A stretch of DNA of 64,000 nt from Madurella fahalii (Eukaryota > Ascomycota > Sordariomycetes > Sordariales). The stretch's first letter is position 1. Each line of letters begins with the position of its first letter. The stretch spans positions 2,852,001 to 2,916,000 of the forward strand of contig CM056875.1 of the NCBI GenBank assembly GCA_029876055.1, in the 5' to 3' direction. The notes under the pieces were generated by a model. That model was not told the DNA's origin. It did no database searches and saw only the letters and a list, made by a program, of their open reading frames with translations. This document shows positions 1 through 9,082 of this stretch, one piece after another. The translations under genes and the position numbers were made by a program.

Positions 1-585
1 GAAGTGCCCCTCGCGCACGAGGAGCGCATGATGTACCGCTCCGAAATACCTGTGTACGAAAGGCTTGGCGACATCCAAGGGACGATGGTCCCGCGTCTCA
101 TCGGCGCCGTGGAATTGGACATCACCCCAGAAGGCGTTAACGCTAATGAGCGGCAACGAGAATATTTCCAGATAAAGGGGATCCTATCGGAATATATCGG
201 TGGCTTCAGTCTTTCGGATATCATCTTCAAGGCGCCATCAGAGACATGGCAGGGTATCGTGGACCAAGCCATTCGAGTTGTTCATGCTTTGGGGGGCCAC
301 GACATGCTTAATAAAGACGTACGGCCCGACAACTTCATTGTCAGCCAATGCGATAATAACGAACACTCAACCAAATTCCACGTCTTCATGATCGATTTCG
401 GCCAGAGTCGACTTCGCGGGGAGGATGAGACAGACTTTGACTGGGGCCGTGATAAGTGGCAACAAGATGAGGAGGGGGCGGTCGGCCTGGTCATGCAACA
501 TCGGTTGAGGAAAGTCGGTGTAGAGGTCTCGTACGTTCCATCATATCGGTATTTGGAGTTTGCCGAAGGGGAGGATGAGGAGTAA
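1..585 (+). CDS. Protein kinase-like protein, C-terminal part (5' end outside window)
   Basis: The frame is open from base 1 and stops at 583-585, so the window holds only about the last 194 residues. The segment 'NKDVRPDNFIV' sits where kinases carry the catalytic loop (HRDxxxxN), and 'MIDFGQSRL' about 20 residues later matches the DFG metal-binding motif. The catalytic aspartate and the later asparagine are present, but the usual His-Arg before the Asp reads Asn-Lys. This fits the divergent kinase-like proteins common in filamentous fungi. The last ~50 residues are acidic and unlike a full kinase C-lobe, so the protein is short or the family lacks that part. No intron is needed in this stretch. 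Substrate and role cannot be told; activity is uncertain because of the altered loop. Confidence 0.7.
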   Translation, partial: EVPLAHEERMMYRSEIPVYERLGDIQGTMVPRLIGAVELDITPEGVNANERQREYFQIKGILSEYIGGFSLSDIIFKAPSETWQGIVDQAIRVVHALGGHDMLNKDVRPDNFIVSQCDNNEHSTKFHVFMIDFGQSRLRGEDETDFDWGRDKWQQDEEGAVGLVMQHRLRKVGVEVSYVPSYRYLEFAEGEDEE

Positions 586-2242
586 TCTGGTGTGGCTATC
601 AGCACGAACTGGGCATCTTGTGTGCTGCCGGGACAGCACTTGGACTGTAGCGGCTGGTGATTCCCTGCAATAAGCAACGGGTGGGAATAAGTGTTTGGCC
701 AAGCTCCGTTAGATGTGAGCGTCAACTCGACGAACTGCAAAAGTACTCAGTTGCCCCATGTGTCAAAATAAAGTAGGCAATAATAATAAACGCCGCATAC
801 GCATCGTCCAGTATCACTCCCCACACTACACCGACAACGATCAATCCAGTAGGCGGCACCGAGAACGCCCGCACGATGCATAAAGCATCCCAGGCTTTCC
901 TCGGCAAAGTCGACCAGCTTTTCACTCTACCTTTCCACCATTCACTTCTCCTCGAATCTTGAACACCTAATTAGTCTATCTAAACCCTTTCTCAAAAAGC
1001 CTTGTGTTATTACTCAAGGCAAAGCCTGTGACCTCTTTTCTCATTAAACTGGGATCGTGTAGAAACCGCATGAACTCTTGCTTTAGTATGGGATTTATCT
1101 CGCCAAACACTGGAAGTTATGAGGCTTTCCCATTTGGCTGCGCCGTAGAGCCGAAGGGACTTGAGCGATAGCCAACGGCGCCAGGGCAGACAGAGACCAT
1201 AGTAATACACATTCTGGACTATCGTCATGTATTCCAAGTTTGCTGTCACTAGGCGCTAGCATGCGGCTTGAATGTAAATTGAAAGAATTTTGAATTGTGT
1301 GATGTTCTCTTCTTTGAATTATGATTCTGCTGGACCCTATTGTGGGCGGTAGACCACCATCTGCTGTGTGACGCAACTGGAGGGCCAATAGCGGACGAGA
1401 TTCCGAGCGCGGTACTCAAGGAACTCGCTTTGTTTCTCGTTGTTTTCGTCTACTTGGGCCACCGGTCGGTACTTATGACGCGTTCGTAGGAAGAGTGGCA
1501 GGTCTCGCTAGTCCTCTTGTAGTGGCCGTTACATTCCGGTTCACATTTTCTGTTCCTAGATCGGGCTTTGTTCCCCATTCCTGCGTTAAAAGAGTAGGGG
1601 CAGGACCCCTCTACTGTTCTCGTCTTCGAGTATATATTGCTGTCGTGTTGCATTAGGATCGTTTCGAGGCCTTATTCCTACGCCGATTTCTGATGAAGGG
1701 GTTGACTCGAGTCGGAGAAAGAGTTGCCTGATACCTTGTTTAGTGAGAGAGGTCTACGAGGGGCCGTTGTCAGAGCCTCCGCTAGTGCATGTAACATGGA
1801 TAACCAGAACCGAGTTACCGTCATCGAAACGGACTTCCTGATCAAGAGTTCACTCCGCGCTAAATGGGCTGTGAGTGATGGAGGTCGCCCGCATCTTCGC
1901 CCACGACTCCTCTTAATGACGCCAGAGACTACTTTGAGTGCTTTTTCGGGTTCCAAATCCCCGCCGGCAGTCCAGCGACTGGATTCGCTTGCGGTGCCGT
2001 TTCGAGTTTGAGGAAGGGCCGATGACGGGAGTGGCGGCAGTCTCGTTCCACCCCGGAAAATATAGGTATATGGGCCTCTTTGCAGAACCACCCGACTGTC
2101 CTGCTTAGATAATATTCTTCCCGCCCCGCGAGGGGAACGCAGCCGTTGCAAAAATTCCAGGCAACAGAAAAACTGGCACTACGGCGAAAGCAGTAGAGTG
2201 ACACGCCAGTTAGCTACCTTATCTTACGCAGCATCCAGGTCT
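586..2242. other. Gene-free stretch
   Basis: Only short ORFs occur on both strands, without recognisable motifs or plausible intron-joined extensions. The longest (about 157 codons, minus strand, 1678-2151) is Arg/Ser/Pro-rich and overlaps a plus-strand ORF in the same place, which looks like chance in GC-rich DNA. Confidence 0.5.
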
Positions 2243-3271
2243 ATGACGTTCATGGTCATGGATGTGCAATCGCCTACCAAGCATGTCTTTGGTACTTATG
2301 AGCTCCTTGAGCGCATAATCCTACAACTGGGCCGTATCCAAGATATAATCCGAGCGCGGCTGGTTTGCCGCCGCTGGAAGGACGTCATTCACAATTCTCC
2401 GGCGCTTCAGGAGGCTTGCTAGTATCGACCTTGCGACGAGAAGGTCGCTCGTGAGCAGCGTCCAGCAGATCGGCATACGTGGAAACTGAACCCAATATTT
2501 AACTCACTGGGCGTCTCGGTTGGGGAACGCCCGTGGCTTCCGCTGGCTGAACTGCAAGAGCAAGGAGATTTTGATTTGGAGAAGCGCGTCTACGATAAGC
2601 CTGGATCGTGGACCACAATGCTGGCAACACAACCTCCTTGCCGGCAGATGGTACTTGAGTGTTATGGCGACTATTCCGGGGACGACACAATGTGAGTCCC
2701 GAGTACATCATACATTCAAATATCCCGTAGCTAATCATGCCGGAATAGGTATTATCTCATAGAATCCATGTCAGGTTGTCTCCTCTTGGGCGATGTCATG
2801 GCCGTGCTAGCAGAATGTCAGAATCGGCAGGAATGTGGCGTAGATCGTTATGCTGGTGTCCGGCAATACACAGGTCGGTTGTTTCCAGTTACAGGGACAG
2901 AAGAGGACGACGAGGACTGGCAGCCTATCCTTAACGAAATGGCCGATGACGTCTCGATCAAGATAGCAGTCGCGCTGCCCTGGGGTTCGGGCGATTGTCC
3001 TGCGTTCTCACTTCGGCGTATCCATCCGCGCGCAGAGCCTGATAAATATGATCCTCGCAGCAACCCGAGATTTTTACACGAGCTGATAGTACATAAGATG
3101 GTACACAGTGGACATGAATACAAGTGGGACATGGTGAGGTGGGGTGGTACACCGGGACGACGTGTGTGCAAAACAGGCGAGTATGAAGCAAATTTGCTGG
3201 CTGTGAAGAGCTATCAAGACGGATATCTGGCGGAATGCAGCCACATATTCCGCTTGCTATCTGACGTCTAG
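2243..3271 (+). pseudogene. F-box protein gene with one in-frame stop
   Basis: The N-terminus carries an F-box: 'YELLERIILQLG', then 'DIIRARLVCRRWKDVI', the pattern by which F-box proteins bind Skp1 in SCF ubiquitin ligases. The frame is cut by TAG at 2420-2422, just after 'SPALQEAC', but the same frame continues without a break to 2691. A 57-bp intron (2692-2748, donor GTGAGT, branch-like CTAAT, acceptor TAG) then joins it in phase to 2749-3271. Without the stop the protein would be about 323 residues, with an acidic 'EEDDEDWQ' stretch and a Trp/His-rich C-terminus. The stop could come from CAG or TGG by a C-to-T or G-to-A change, as in repeat-induced point mutation. Start at 2243 is chosen; Met codons at 2252 and 2258 are equally possible. 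A sequencing error cannot be excluded. Confidence 0.72.
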
Positions 3272-3527
3272 AAGAGAATGGGGAGGGGATATTTACTTAT
3301 TACACGCAGCACTGCCAGGTTCGCAGTGGAGGTCGGAGGGCAAATCAGGGGTATGGCAATCAGTTCTTGCCGCAGGCAGTTTCTATCCTAACGGATGACG
3401 GAACACTGTACAACAATTGCCCATCCAATACTGCCTTACAAGAACAGCGGCTGCTCTGGAATGGTGTCAGTTTATAACGCTGCTATATGTATGTACTGAA
3501 TCACAAACTTTTAGTTTTCTTTATTGT

Positions 3528-3573
3528 ACTAACGTACATTATCACCGAGCGGTGGGTATCACCGAGCGGTGGC
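3528..3573 (+). repeat. Left terminal inverted repeat
   Basis: 46 bp, exact reverse complement of 5353-5398. It contains the 16-mer TATCACCGAGCGGTGG and its near-identical partner in tandem (3540-3555 and 3557-3572), itself partly palindromic. Two adjacent copies per end suggest paired binding sites for the HTH domains of the transposase (inference). Confidence 0.93.
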
Positions 3574-3631
3574 TTTTTTAGCGCATACATCTTCTCTGCA
3601 CCAAACATCATTTTTTCCCATACAGCCTAAT

Positions 3632-5305
3632 ATGTCTCCTCCTTCAAAGGAAGCCAGGGTAATCCTGGCCCTCGAAGCTCTTCAAAACAACAAGGAACTA
3701 AGGCTTGAAGCCGTAGCTAAGCTCTACAACGTACCGGCTTCAACCCTCCGTCGTCGACGCGCCGGCCGGCCTGCACGACGCGATACAACGGCCAATTCAA
3801 AGAAGCTTACCCAATCTGAAGAGGAGGCTATTGTTCAATATATTATTGAGCTATCTGCACGAGCTTTTCCACCAAGATTAAGTGGTATAGAAGATATGGC
3901 CAACCAACTACTACGCGTACGCGACGCGCCCCCGGTCGGCAAGCTCTGGGCGCATCGGTTTGTCAAACGCCAGCCAGAGCTCCGTACACGTTATTCGCGT
4001 AGATACGACTACCAGAGGGCTAAGTGCGAGGATCCGAAAGTTATTAGCGAGTGGTTTGCCCTCGTACGGAACGTCAAGGCCAAGTACGGTATTGTAGATG
4101 AGATATCTACAACTTTGACGAGACTGGGTTTATGATGGGCATCATCTTCGCGGGCATGGTGGTTACAACCTCGGATGGCCGTACTAAGGCAAAGCTAGCC
4201 CAGCCTGGCAACCGCGAGTGGGCAACAGTGATCCAGGGAGTCAATGCCCTCGACTGGGCCATCCCTCCGTTCATCATCTTGGCTACACAATACCATCTCG
4301 CCAACTGTTATACCGAGTGCAACCTCCCGGCCGACTGGTGTATCGCAACCACCGACAACGGCTGGACTACTAATACGGTAGGCCTTGATTGGATCAAGCA
4401 CTTCGACTTCCATATAGTACCTCGTACAAAGGGCAAAAACCGGTTGTTAATCCTCGACGGCCACGAAAGCCACCACTAGACCGAGTTCGAGCTCTACTGC
4501 CAGCAGAACAACATCATCACGCTCTGCATGCCTCCGCACTCCTCCCACCTCCTCCAGCCACTTGATGTTGGCTGCTTTGGGCCGTTGAAGCAGGCGTACG
4601 GTCGCCAGATCGAGGACTTGATGCGCGCGCATATCAACCATATAAGCAAGCTCGAGTTCCTTTGTGCCTTTCGTACGGCCTTCTTTGCCTCTATCACCGA
4701 GAGGAATATCCAGGGCGGCTTTGCAGGGGCTGGCCTTATACCTTACGATCCAGAGAGGGTGCTTTCGAAGCTAGATATCAAGCTTCGTACGCCAACACCC
4801 CCAACCTCCCGCCCTGGCACTGCACAACCTTGGGTCTTCCAGACACCACACAAACCCTCGAGAAGCCGATTCGCAGTCAACGCTTATCAAGACTCGCATT
4901 GCCAACCATCAAAATAGCTCCCCAACTTCAGTATTGGCTGCTATAGACCAGCTTACCAAGGGTACGATAGCTGTAATGCACCAGGTGGCCCTCCTTCAGG
5001 CAGAGGTGTCTTCGCTCCGCAAGGCTAACGAGGCACTAAGCAAGCGCCGGAGGGCCAAAAAAACACGTGTACAGCTTGGAGGATCACTTACTGTACAGGA
5101 GGCACAGGAGGTAGTAAGCCAGGGGGCTGTACGTGGGGAGGCAATGCAAGAAACACAGCCGGATGGTAGTGGTGCCGGGGGGGGTCGTACGAAGGTTCGG
5201 TGCTGTGGCGTGTGTGGCAAGCCTGGCCATAATGCCCGTACGTGCCAGGAGGTTGCAGAAGGGTCTGATTCATCTGTTTCTAATGTAATTGTAGTTGGTT
5301 TATAG
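3632..5305 (+). pseudogene. pogo/Fot1-like transposase (HTH, DDE_1, zinc knuckle), broken
   Basis: From the ATG at 3632 the protein begins with a psq-type helix-turn-helix ('LRLEAVAKLYNVPASTLRRR') followed by a CENP-B/Tc5-like HTH region. The DDE_1 core is then recognisable in pieces: 'FDETGFMMG' (first Asp), 'ILDGHESHH' (second) and 'LLQPLDVGCFGPLK' (third). A C-terminal CCHC zinc knuckle 'CGVCGKPGHNARTC' lies near 5210-5250. Breaks: a frameshift near 4104, where one G appears lost before the DETG block; an in-frame TAG at 4477-4479, probably a former CAG; and at least one net frameshift between about 4838 and 4870. The intact length would be about 550 residues, normal for the family. Transposase normally cuts and pastes the element by binding its ends; this copy cannot make a full protein. 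Confidence 0.88.
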
Positions 5306-5352
5306 TATTTTTGGACTGCAGTTGATGATAGTTGTTGTTGGGTTGTAGAGAG

Positions 5353-5398
5353 GCCACCGCTCGGTGATACCCACCGCTCGGTGATAATGTACGTTAGT
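5353..5398 (-). repeat. Right terminal inverted repeat
   Basis: 46 bp, perfect inverted match to 3528-3573, with the same tandem pair of 16-mers. Perfect identity of the ends beside a decayed coding region means either that the copy moved recently with help in trans or that mutations have spared the ends by chance. Confidence 0.93.
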
Positions 5399-5684
5399 CT
5401 TTTCCTTTTAAGAATTTCCTCTTTAAGAGTAAGTATAATCTGACCAGAGCTGAAAGGGGATATCGTAGTTACCATGGATACCTGCTACACGGGCAAACAC
5501 ACCCACTAAGAAAGCTAAGCAGTGGCAGCATAGGCATATCTACCAAAGAGGAGATTTTCTATGGTTGATTTCCGTCTTTATGTTAGACTGATACTTAACA
5601 CTGGTCATGAAACGGCTATTCTAGCTGGTGACCCTCCTGCACGCGAAAGGCCACGTTCACGACCTATCATTAACAACAGCCTAT

Positions 5685-5777
5685 GGGCGTATGGTCTAGT
5701 GGTATGATTTCTGTTTTGCAATGCCTCGGTTGCACCGCATATACAGACGGTCCCGCGTTCGATCCGCGGTACGTCCA
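5685..5777 (+). tRNA. tRNA-Ala (UGC) with a 21-nt intron
   Basis: A full cloverleaf can be drawn. The acceptor GGGCGTA pairs with TACGTCC and includes the G3:U70 wobble that marks alanine tRNAs. The D arm is 'GTC...GAT', the anticodon stem TCTGT/ACAGA (5710-5714 with 5743-5747), the variable loop five nt, and the T arm CCGCG-TTCGATC-CGCGG (5753-5769). The anticodon is TGC at 5717-5719. A 21-nt insert at 5721-5741 starts one base 3' of the anticodon, the standard place for nuclear tRNA introns removed by the Sen endonuclease. The CCA end is not encoded, as expected in eukaryotes. Confidence 0.9.
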
Positions 5778-5790
5778 GGACAATTTGTTA

Positions 5791-5796
5791 TTTTTT
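5791..5796 (+). terminator. RNA polymerase III terminator of the tRNA
   Basis: A run of six T lies 14 nt after the discriminator base of the tRNA, a usual distance and length for Pol III termination. Confidence 0.75.
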
Positions 5797-6494
5797 GGTT
5801 TAGTGCGTTTCTTTTCTCGAAATTGAGTGTTTTAAATTATGGAGATGAATGGCGCTGATCACAATGGGCGGGAAGGTGAAACGATATTCTTCGCTTCCAC
5901 TTCACGCGAGGAAAGACACGTGTTCACCAAGGACTAGGACACCGAATATTCACTTTAGTTCATCAGCAGAACCATATGAAGTGGAAGACCAGGTACAATC
6001 ATGATGCGACCGCATGTTTGATGATAAAATTGATGATTCTTGTCAATTCTTCTTGGTGATATTTGCAGTCTGTGCCCTAGGCCATAGACGACTCGAGCAG
6101 ATGAAACTCCCGACTGCCCGGTCCGGCAATAAGCGGGCACCCGAGTGTTGAAGGTGATTATGGAAACTCTAGGTTCGTGCCATACTTGACACCCTCATCC
6201 CAGGGCGCCTTCCCCATGAAAATGCTGATGACCCTTGGTATCAAAACGCCAAAACGCCTCGCTGAAATACCGACAACCGATTCCAAACTGTGATCCCTCT
6301 GGGTCTATACCCAACCAAGGCATTGCGTCGTGACTCTTGATCCATTCATAGATGTCTCCACGCAAAACCGAACCGCCTCGACTCTAAAACCCATAACGCT
6401 CTCCTTCTAGACCAATCTTTTCGTCATCAAATGCAGGTTCCCTGAGAGGGGAAAATAAAATAAAACCTGCCGCCATTCAATCAAACCTCTGCAA
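5797..6494. other. Gene-free stretch
   Basis: About 0.7 kb between the tRNA terminator and the 3' end of the minus-strand RING gene. It probably includes that gene's 3' untranslated region; no ORF or repeat of note. Confidence 0.5.
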
Positions 6495-7655
6495 TCACGA
6501 GAGATCCATAGCCCCTTCATCCCCCACCGTCCCGTTGCCCGGCACAGCCGGCTGCGACGGCGACGGCGAGGATGACGACGACGTCACCACCCCCTTACCC
6601 ATCTCCCCCACCTTCTCCTCCTCCTCCACCGAGCGCCTGCACACGGGGCAGGTGTTGTGCAGCTTCAGCCACGGCACGACGCAGTCGCCATGGAAGAAGT
6701 GGTTGCACGGTAGCACGGCCACCTTCTCGCCCCTGGCCACGTCGTCGACGCAGATGACGCACTTGGCGCCGCCGCCCCCGGCGCCGGCGAGCATCTTGTC
6801 GTCGAGCTCCCGCAGCTGCGCCTGCAGCTTGTCCAGCGTCGGCTGCGACGCGGGCGGGGCGCCGCCGCCCGACGAGGCCTGCTCGGCCAGCCGGGCGATG
6901 ATGCGGTCGAGGGCTTCCTGCGTGAAGACGGCGTCGCCGAGGACCGCCGCCGAGGGGTTGAAGAACGAGGTTAGCAGGCTGGTGAAGAAGCCTGCCGGGA
7001 GGACCGTCGGGATCGGGTGTGGGGGGTTGGTGTGTGAAGATTGATTGGGTTGTTGTGATGGTTGTGGTTGTGGTTGCGGCTGTTGTTGCTGAGTGTCTGC
7101 GCCGGCCGGGGGCGTGTTATTTCCCGTTGGCGGAGGCGGGGCCGGGAACGGGAAGGGCGGGACAAAGAAGCGCACGCCGAAGACGTTCATCCCTGGCGGA
7201 ACCTCTACGGGTGGCGCGGGGCCCTGGGCGGCCACAATCGTAAAGAACGTGATATGGGGCGGGATGTTTTGGGAGGCCGGGCGGGGAGATTCGCCGCCAG
7301 TCTCGTTCGAGTTTGGGGTCTCCCGAGTATGAGTGGAGCGTGGGCTACCGCGCTCCGTGGCATCGGCTGGGGCCGGTTCGGAGACTTGTGCTGCGCTCTG
7401 GGCGGCGGAGGGTGCGCTGTCGGGAGCAGTCGCCTCTTGCGGGGGATTGTGAAAGTGACGCGGATCGTTCTCGACATTGACCTGACGATTCGTTAGCGGC
7501 TGTGCCAGTGTCATGCGATCCGGAGCTTCTCGTACAATTTCCGTCGACGCGCTGTTGCAAGCAGGGCATTCGATGCCTTCGCCATGCCGCTGCCACTGGT
7601 GATGGCAAGCGTGGCAGTACATCAATTCTTGGTCGCGTCTGGCTTGGTCGGCCAT
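6495..7655 (-). CDS. RING-H2 E3 ubiquitin ligase, RNF126/RNF115-like
   Basis: Single-exon gene for 386 residues. The N-terminus (about residues 13-35) has paired 'CHAC' and 'CPAC', a zinc ribbon as in RNF126/RNF115-type ligases that recognise misfolded or ubiquitinated clients. The middle is low-complexity, rich in Pro, Gln and Ser, with a hydrophobic Pro/Phe patch. A canonical RING-H2 domain lies at about 298-341: 'CVIC', then 'CNHFFHGDC', 'PWL' and 'CPVC', with all eight zinc ligands. The RING recruits an E2 enzyme and drives ubiquitin transfer, so a cytosolic or nuclear protein-quality-control role is likely by family. A Ser-rich acidic tail follows. The start at 7655 gives a zinc ribbon close to the N-terminus as in relatives. 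High GC and clean codon use suggest an ordinary conserved gene. Confidence 0.9.
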   Translation of the reverse strand: MADQARRDQELMYCHACHHQWQRHGEGIECPACNSASTEIVREAPDRMTLAQPLTNRQVNVENDPRHFHNPPQEATAPDSAPSAAQSAAQVSEPAPADATERGSPRSTHTRETPNSNETGGESPRPASQNIPPHITFFTIVAAQGPAPPVEVPPGMNVFGVRFFVPPFPFPAPPPPTGNNTPPAGADTQQQQPQPQPQPSQQPNQSSHTNPPHPIPTVLPAGFFTSLLTSFFNPSAAVLGDAVFTQEALDRIIARLAEQASSGGGAPPASQPTLDKLQAQLRELDDKMLAGAGGGGAKCVICVDDVARGEKVAVLPCNHFFHGDCVVPWLKLHNTCPVCRRSVEEEEKVGEMGKGVVTSSSSSPSPSQPAVPGNGTVGDEGAMDLS

Positions 7656-9082
7656 TGCGCCGGTATGATATGGGGAGCCACAATGAGGTGTGGGTTGTAT
7701 ACTGTGTAAAGAGGGACGCCAAGGGGCGAATGCTGTTGATTGGACGACGTATTGATGGGCTGTCAGCTTGTTTACGCTTTGCAGCCCAGATGGTAGAGTC
7801 TGCGAAAATTAGTTGCAAGGTGGAAAAAGAAGAGAACAAAACCACAAAGGCCTTTAAGAGCTCAGGCGAATCTTATGAAAGGCTCGCCGTTTGGTGTCGG
7901 GGCTGGACAGAAGGACTCCGATCTGGCCAACCGCCGTCACAGCCTGGTTTCTGGAAGCTGCCATCGATTGCTGACAGATTCCATCGGCTGTTGTGGGCCA
8001 ATCAAAATCCCCGTCGACCACCACATTCGGACATGACGTGATGCAGGTCACGTGTTGCCTCCTGCCACCGAAGATTCGCGGCTGAGGCAAGGAAAGAATA
8101 AGCATTCCCATCGAGTCTCAGTCAACCTCCGCGTGACCGACAGGCACATGTTCACTGCCAATTATCATAACCCCATCTTATGCCAACTGCCGAAATTCCC
8201 GACAGAACGGCTCAGGACCAGGTTGCCCTGAATCACCGAACTGCCATTGGTAGCCCTATTTCGCAGGCATCGCAGCGGGCGACGCCAAGAAACCCCAAAA
8301 GCCTCCCGCCAAGCCATTCCTGGTGAAGTCGTTCGCGGCTGGAGAAACCTGCCAATTGTCACCGTGACATCGCAGTCCCAGATGGCCAATAACCTAACTA
8401 CAAGAGCATGTGCCGCATGGAATACACCTCTTTTATTCCACTGTGATCCTTGTGCATGATAATCCTAAAGGAAATAGTTCTGATCCCTACTATGGATTGC
8501 TCCCGAATCATGCAAAACCCCCACAACCACTTACTAGCTGACCGGCACTTTAGTGGTTGGAGAGGGCACCGTGGTCCTCTGTAGTATCCTGCAGCGTCAT
8601 CCTGAGACGCCGAACAAGTTCATTGTGACGGTGAGCGGGGCCAGTCGGGAGGATCTCCGTGGGACCAGAATCAGATTTAGGGTGCGTGTGAACCCGGCAG
8701 GCATGTGGCGAGTCTATGAGAAGGCCTTGCAGCGGGGCACTGGCAGAGGGGTAGTTTGTCCCGGCGCCGGGTCCGTTGGTTGTGGGTAAGGGTTTGGACA
8801 AATCCAGGACACAATGAGTGTTAGATGAAGGGAGTATCGGCGCAGAAGGATGTTGTTTCTCTCTAGAGCTGTCTCAATAATTACATGTGAGTGATGCCAG
8901 GAAAGCTTCCTCGAACTTTTTAATCAATTTAAACTTTGAGAGTTAGTTGCCTATCTCTCACGAAAACAAGGGGAAAAGCAAAGATAAACAGAGTTAAACA
9001 GCAGAAGCGGCCGAAAAAGGAAAAGAAGCGGAAGAAGACGGATGTGAAGTCGGCAACTACAGGCAATCCCCAGCTCCCTCGT
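7656..9082. other. Gene-free stretch
   Basis: About 1.4 kb between two minus-strand genes: the promoter of the RING gene on the left and the 3' side of the MFS gene on the right. Only short overlapping ORFs without motifs. Confidence 0.5.

Larger units (their letters stand above)
3528..5398. mobile_element. Degenerate pogo/Fot1-like DNA transposon
   Basis: A 1.87-kb element is bounded by perfect 46-bp inverted repeats (3528-3573 and 5353-5398) around a broken DDE-type transposase on the plus strand. Tc1/mariner-pogo elements insert at TA. The left flank reads TA (3527-3528) and the right reads TC, so the expected duplication is present on one side and probably mutated on the other. The transposase has at least two frameshifts and one stop, so the copy is not autonomous, but its intact termini could be moved in trans. 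Confidence 0.88.

Noticed and set aside
1678..2151. 157-codon minus-strand ORF
   Set aside because: Low-complexity Arg/Ser/Pro text overlapping a plus-strand ORF; chance in GC-rich DNA.
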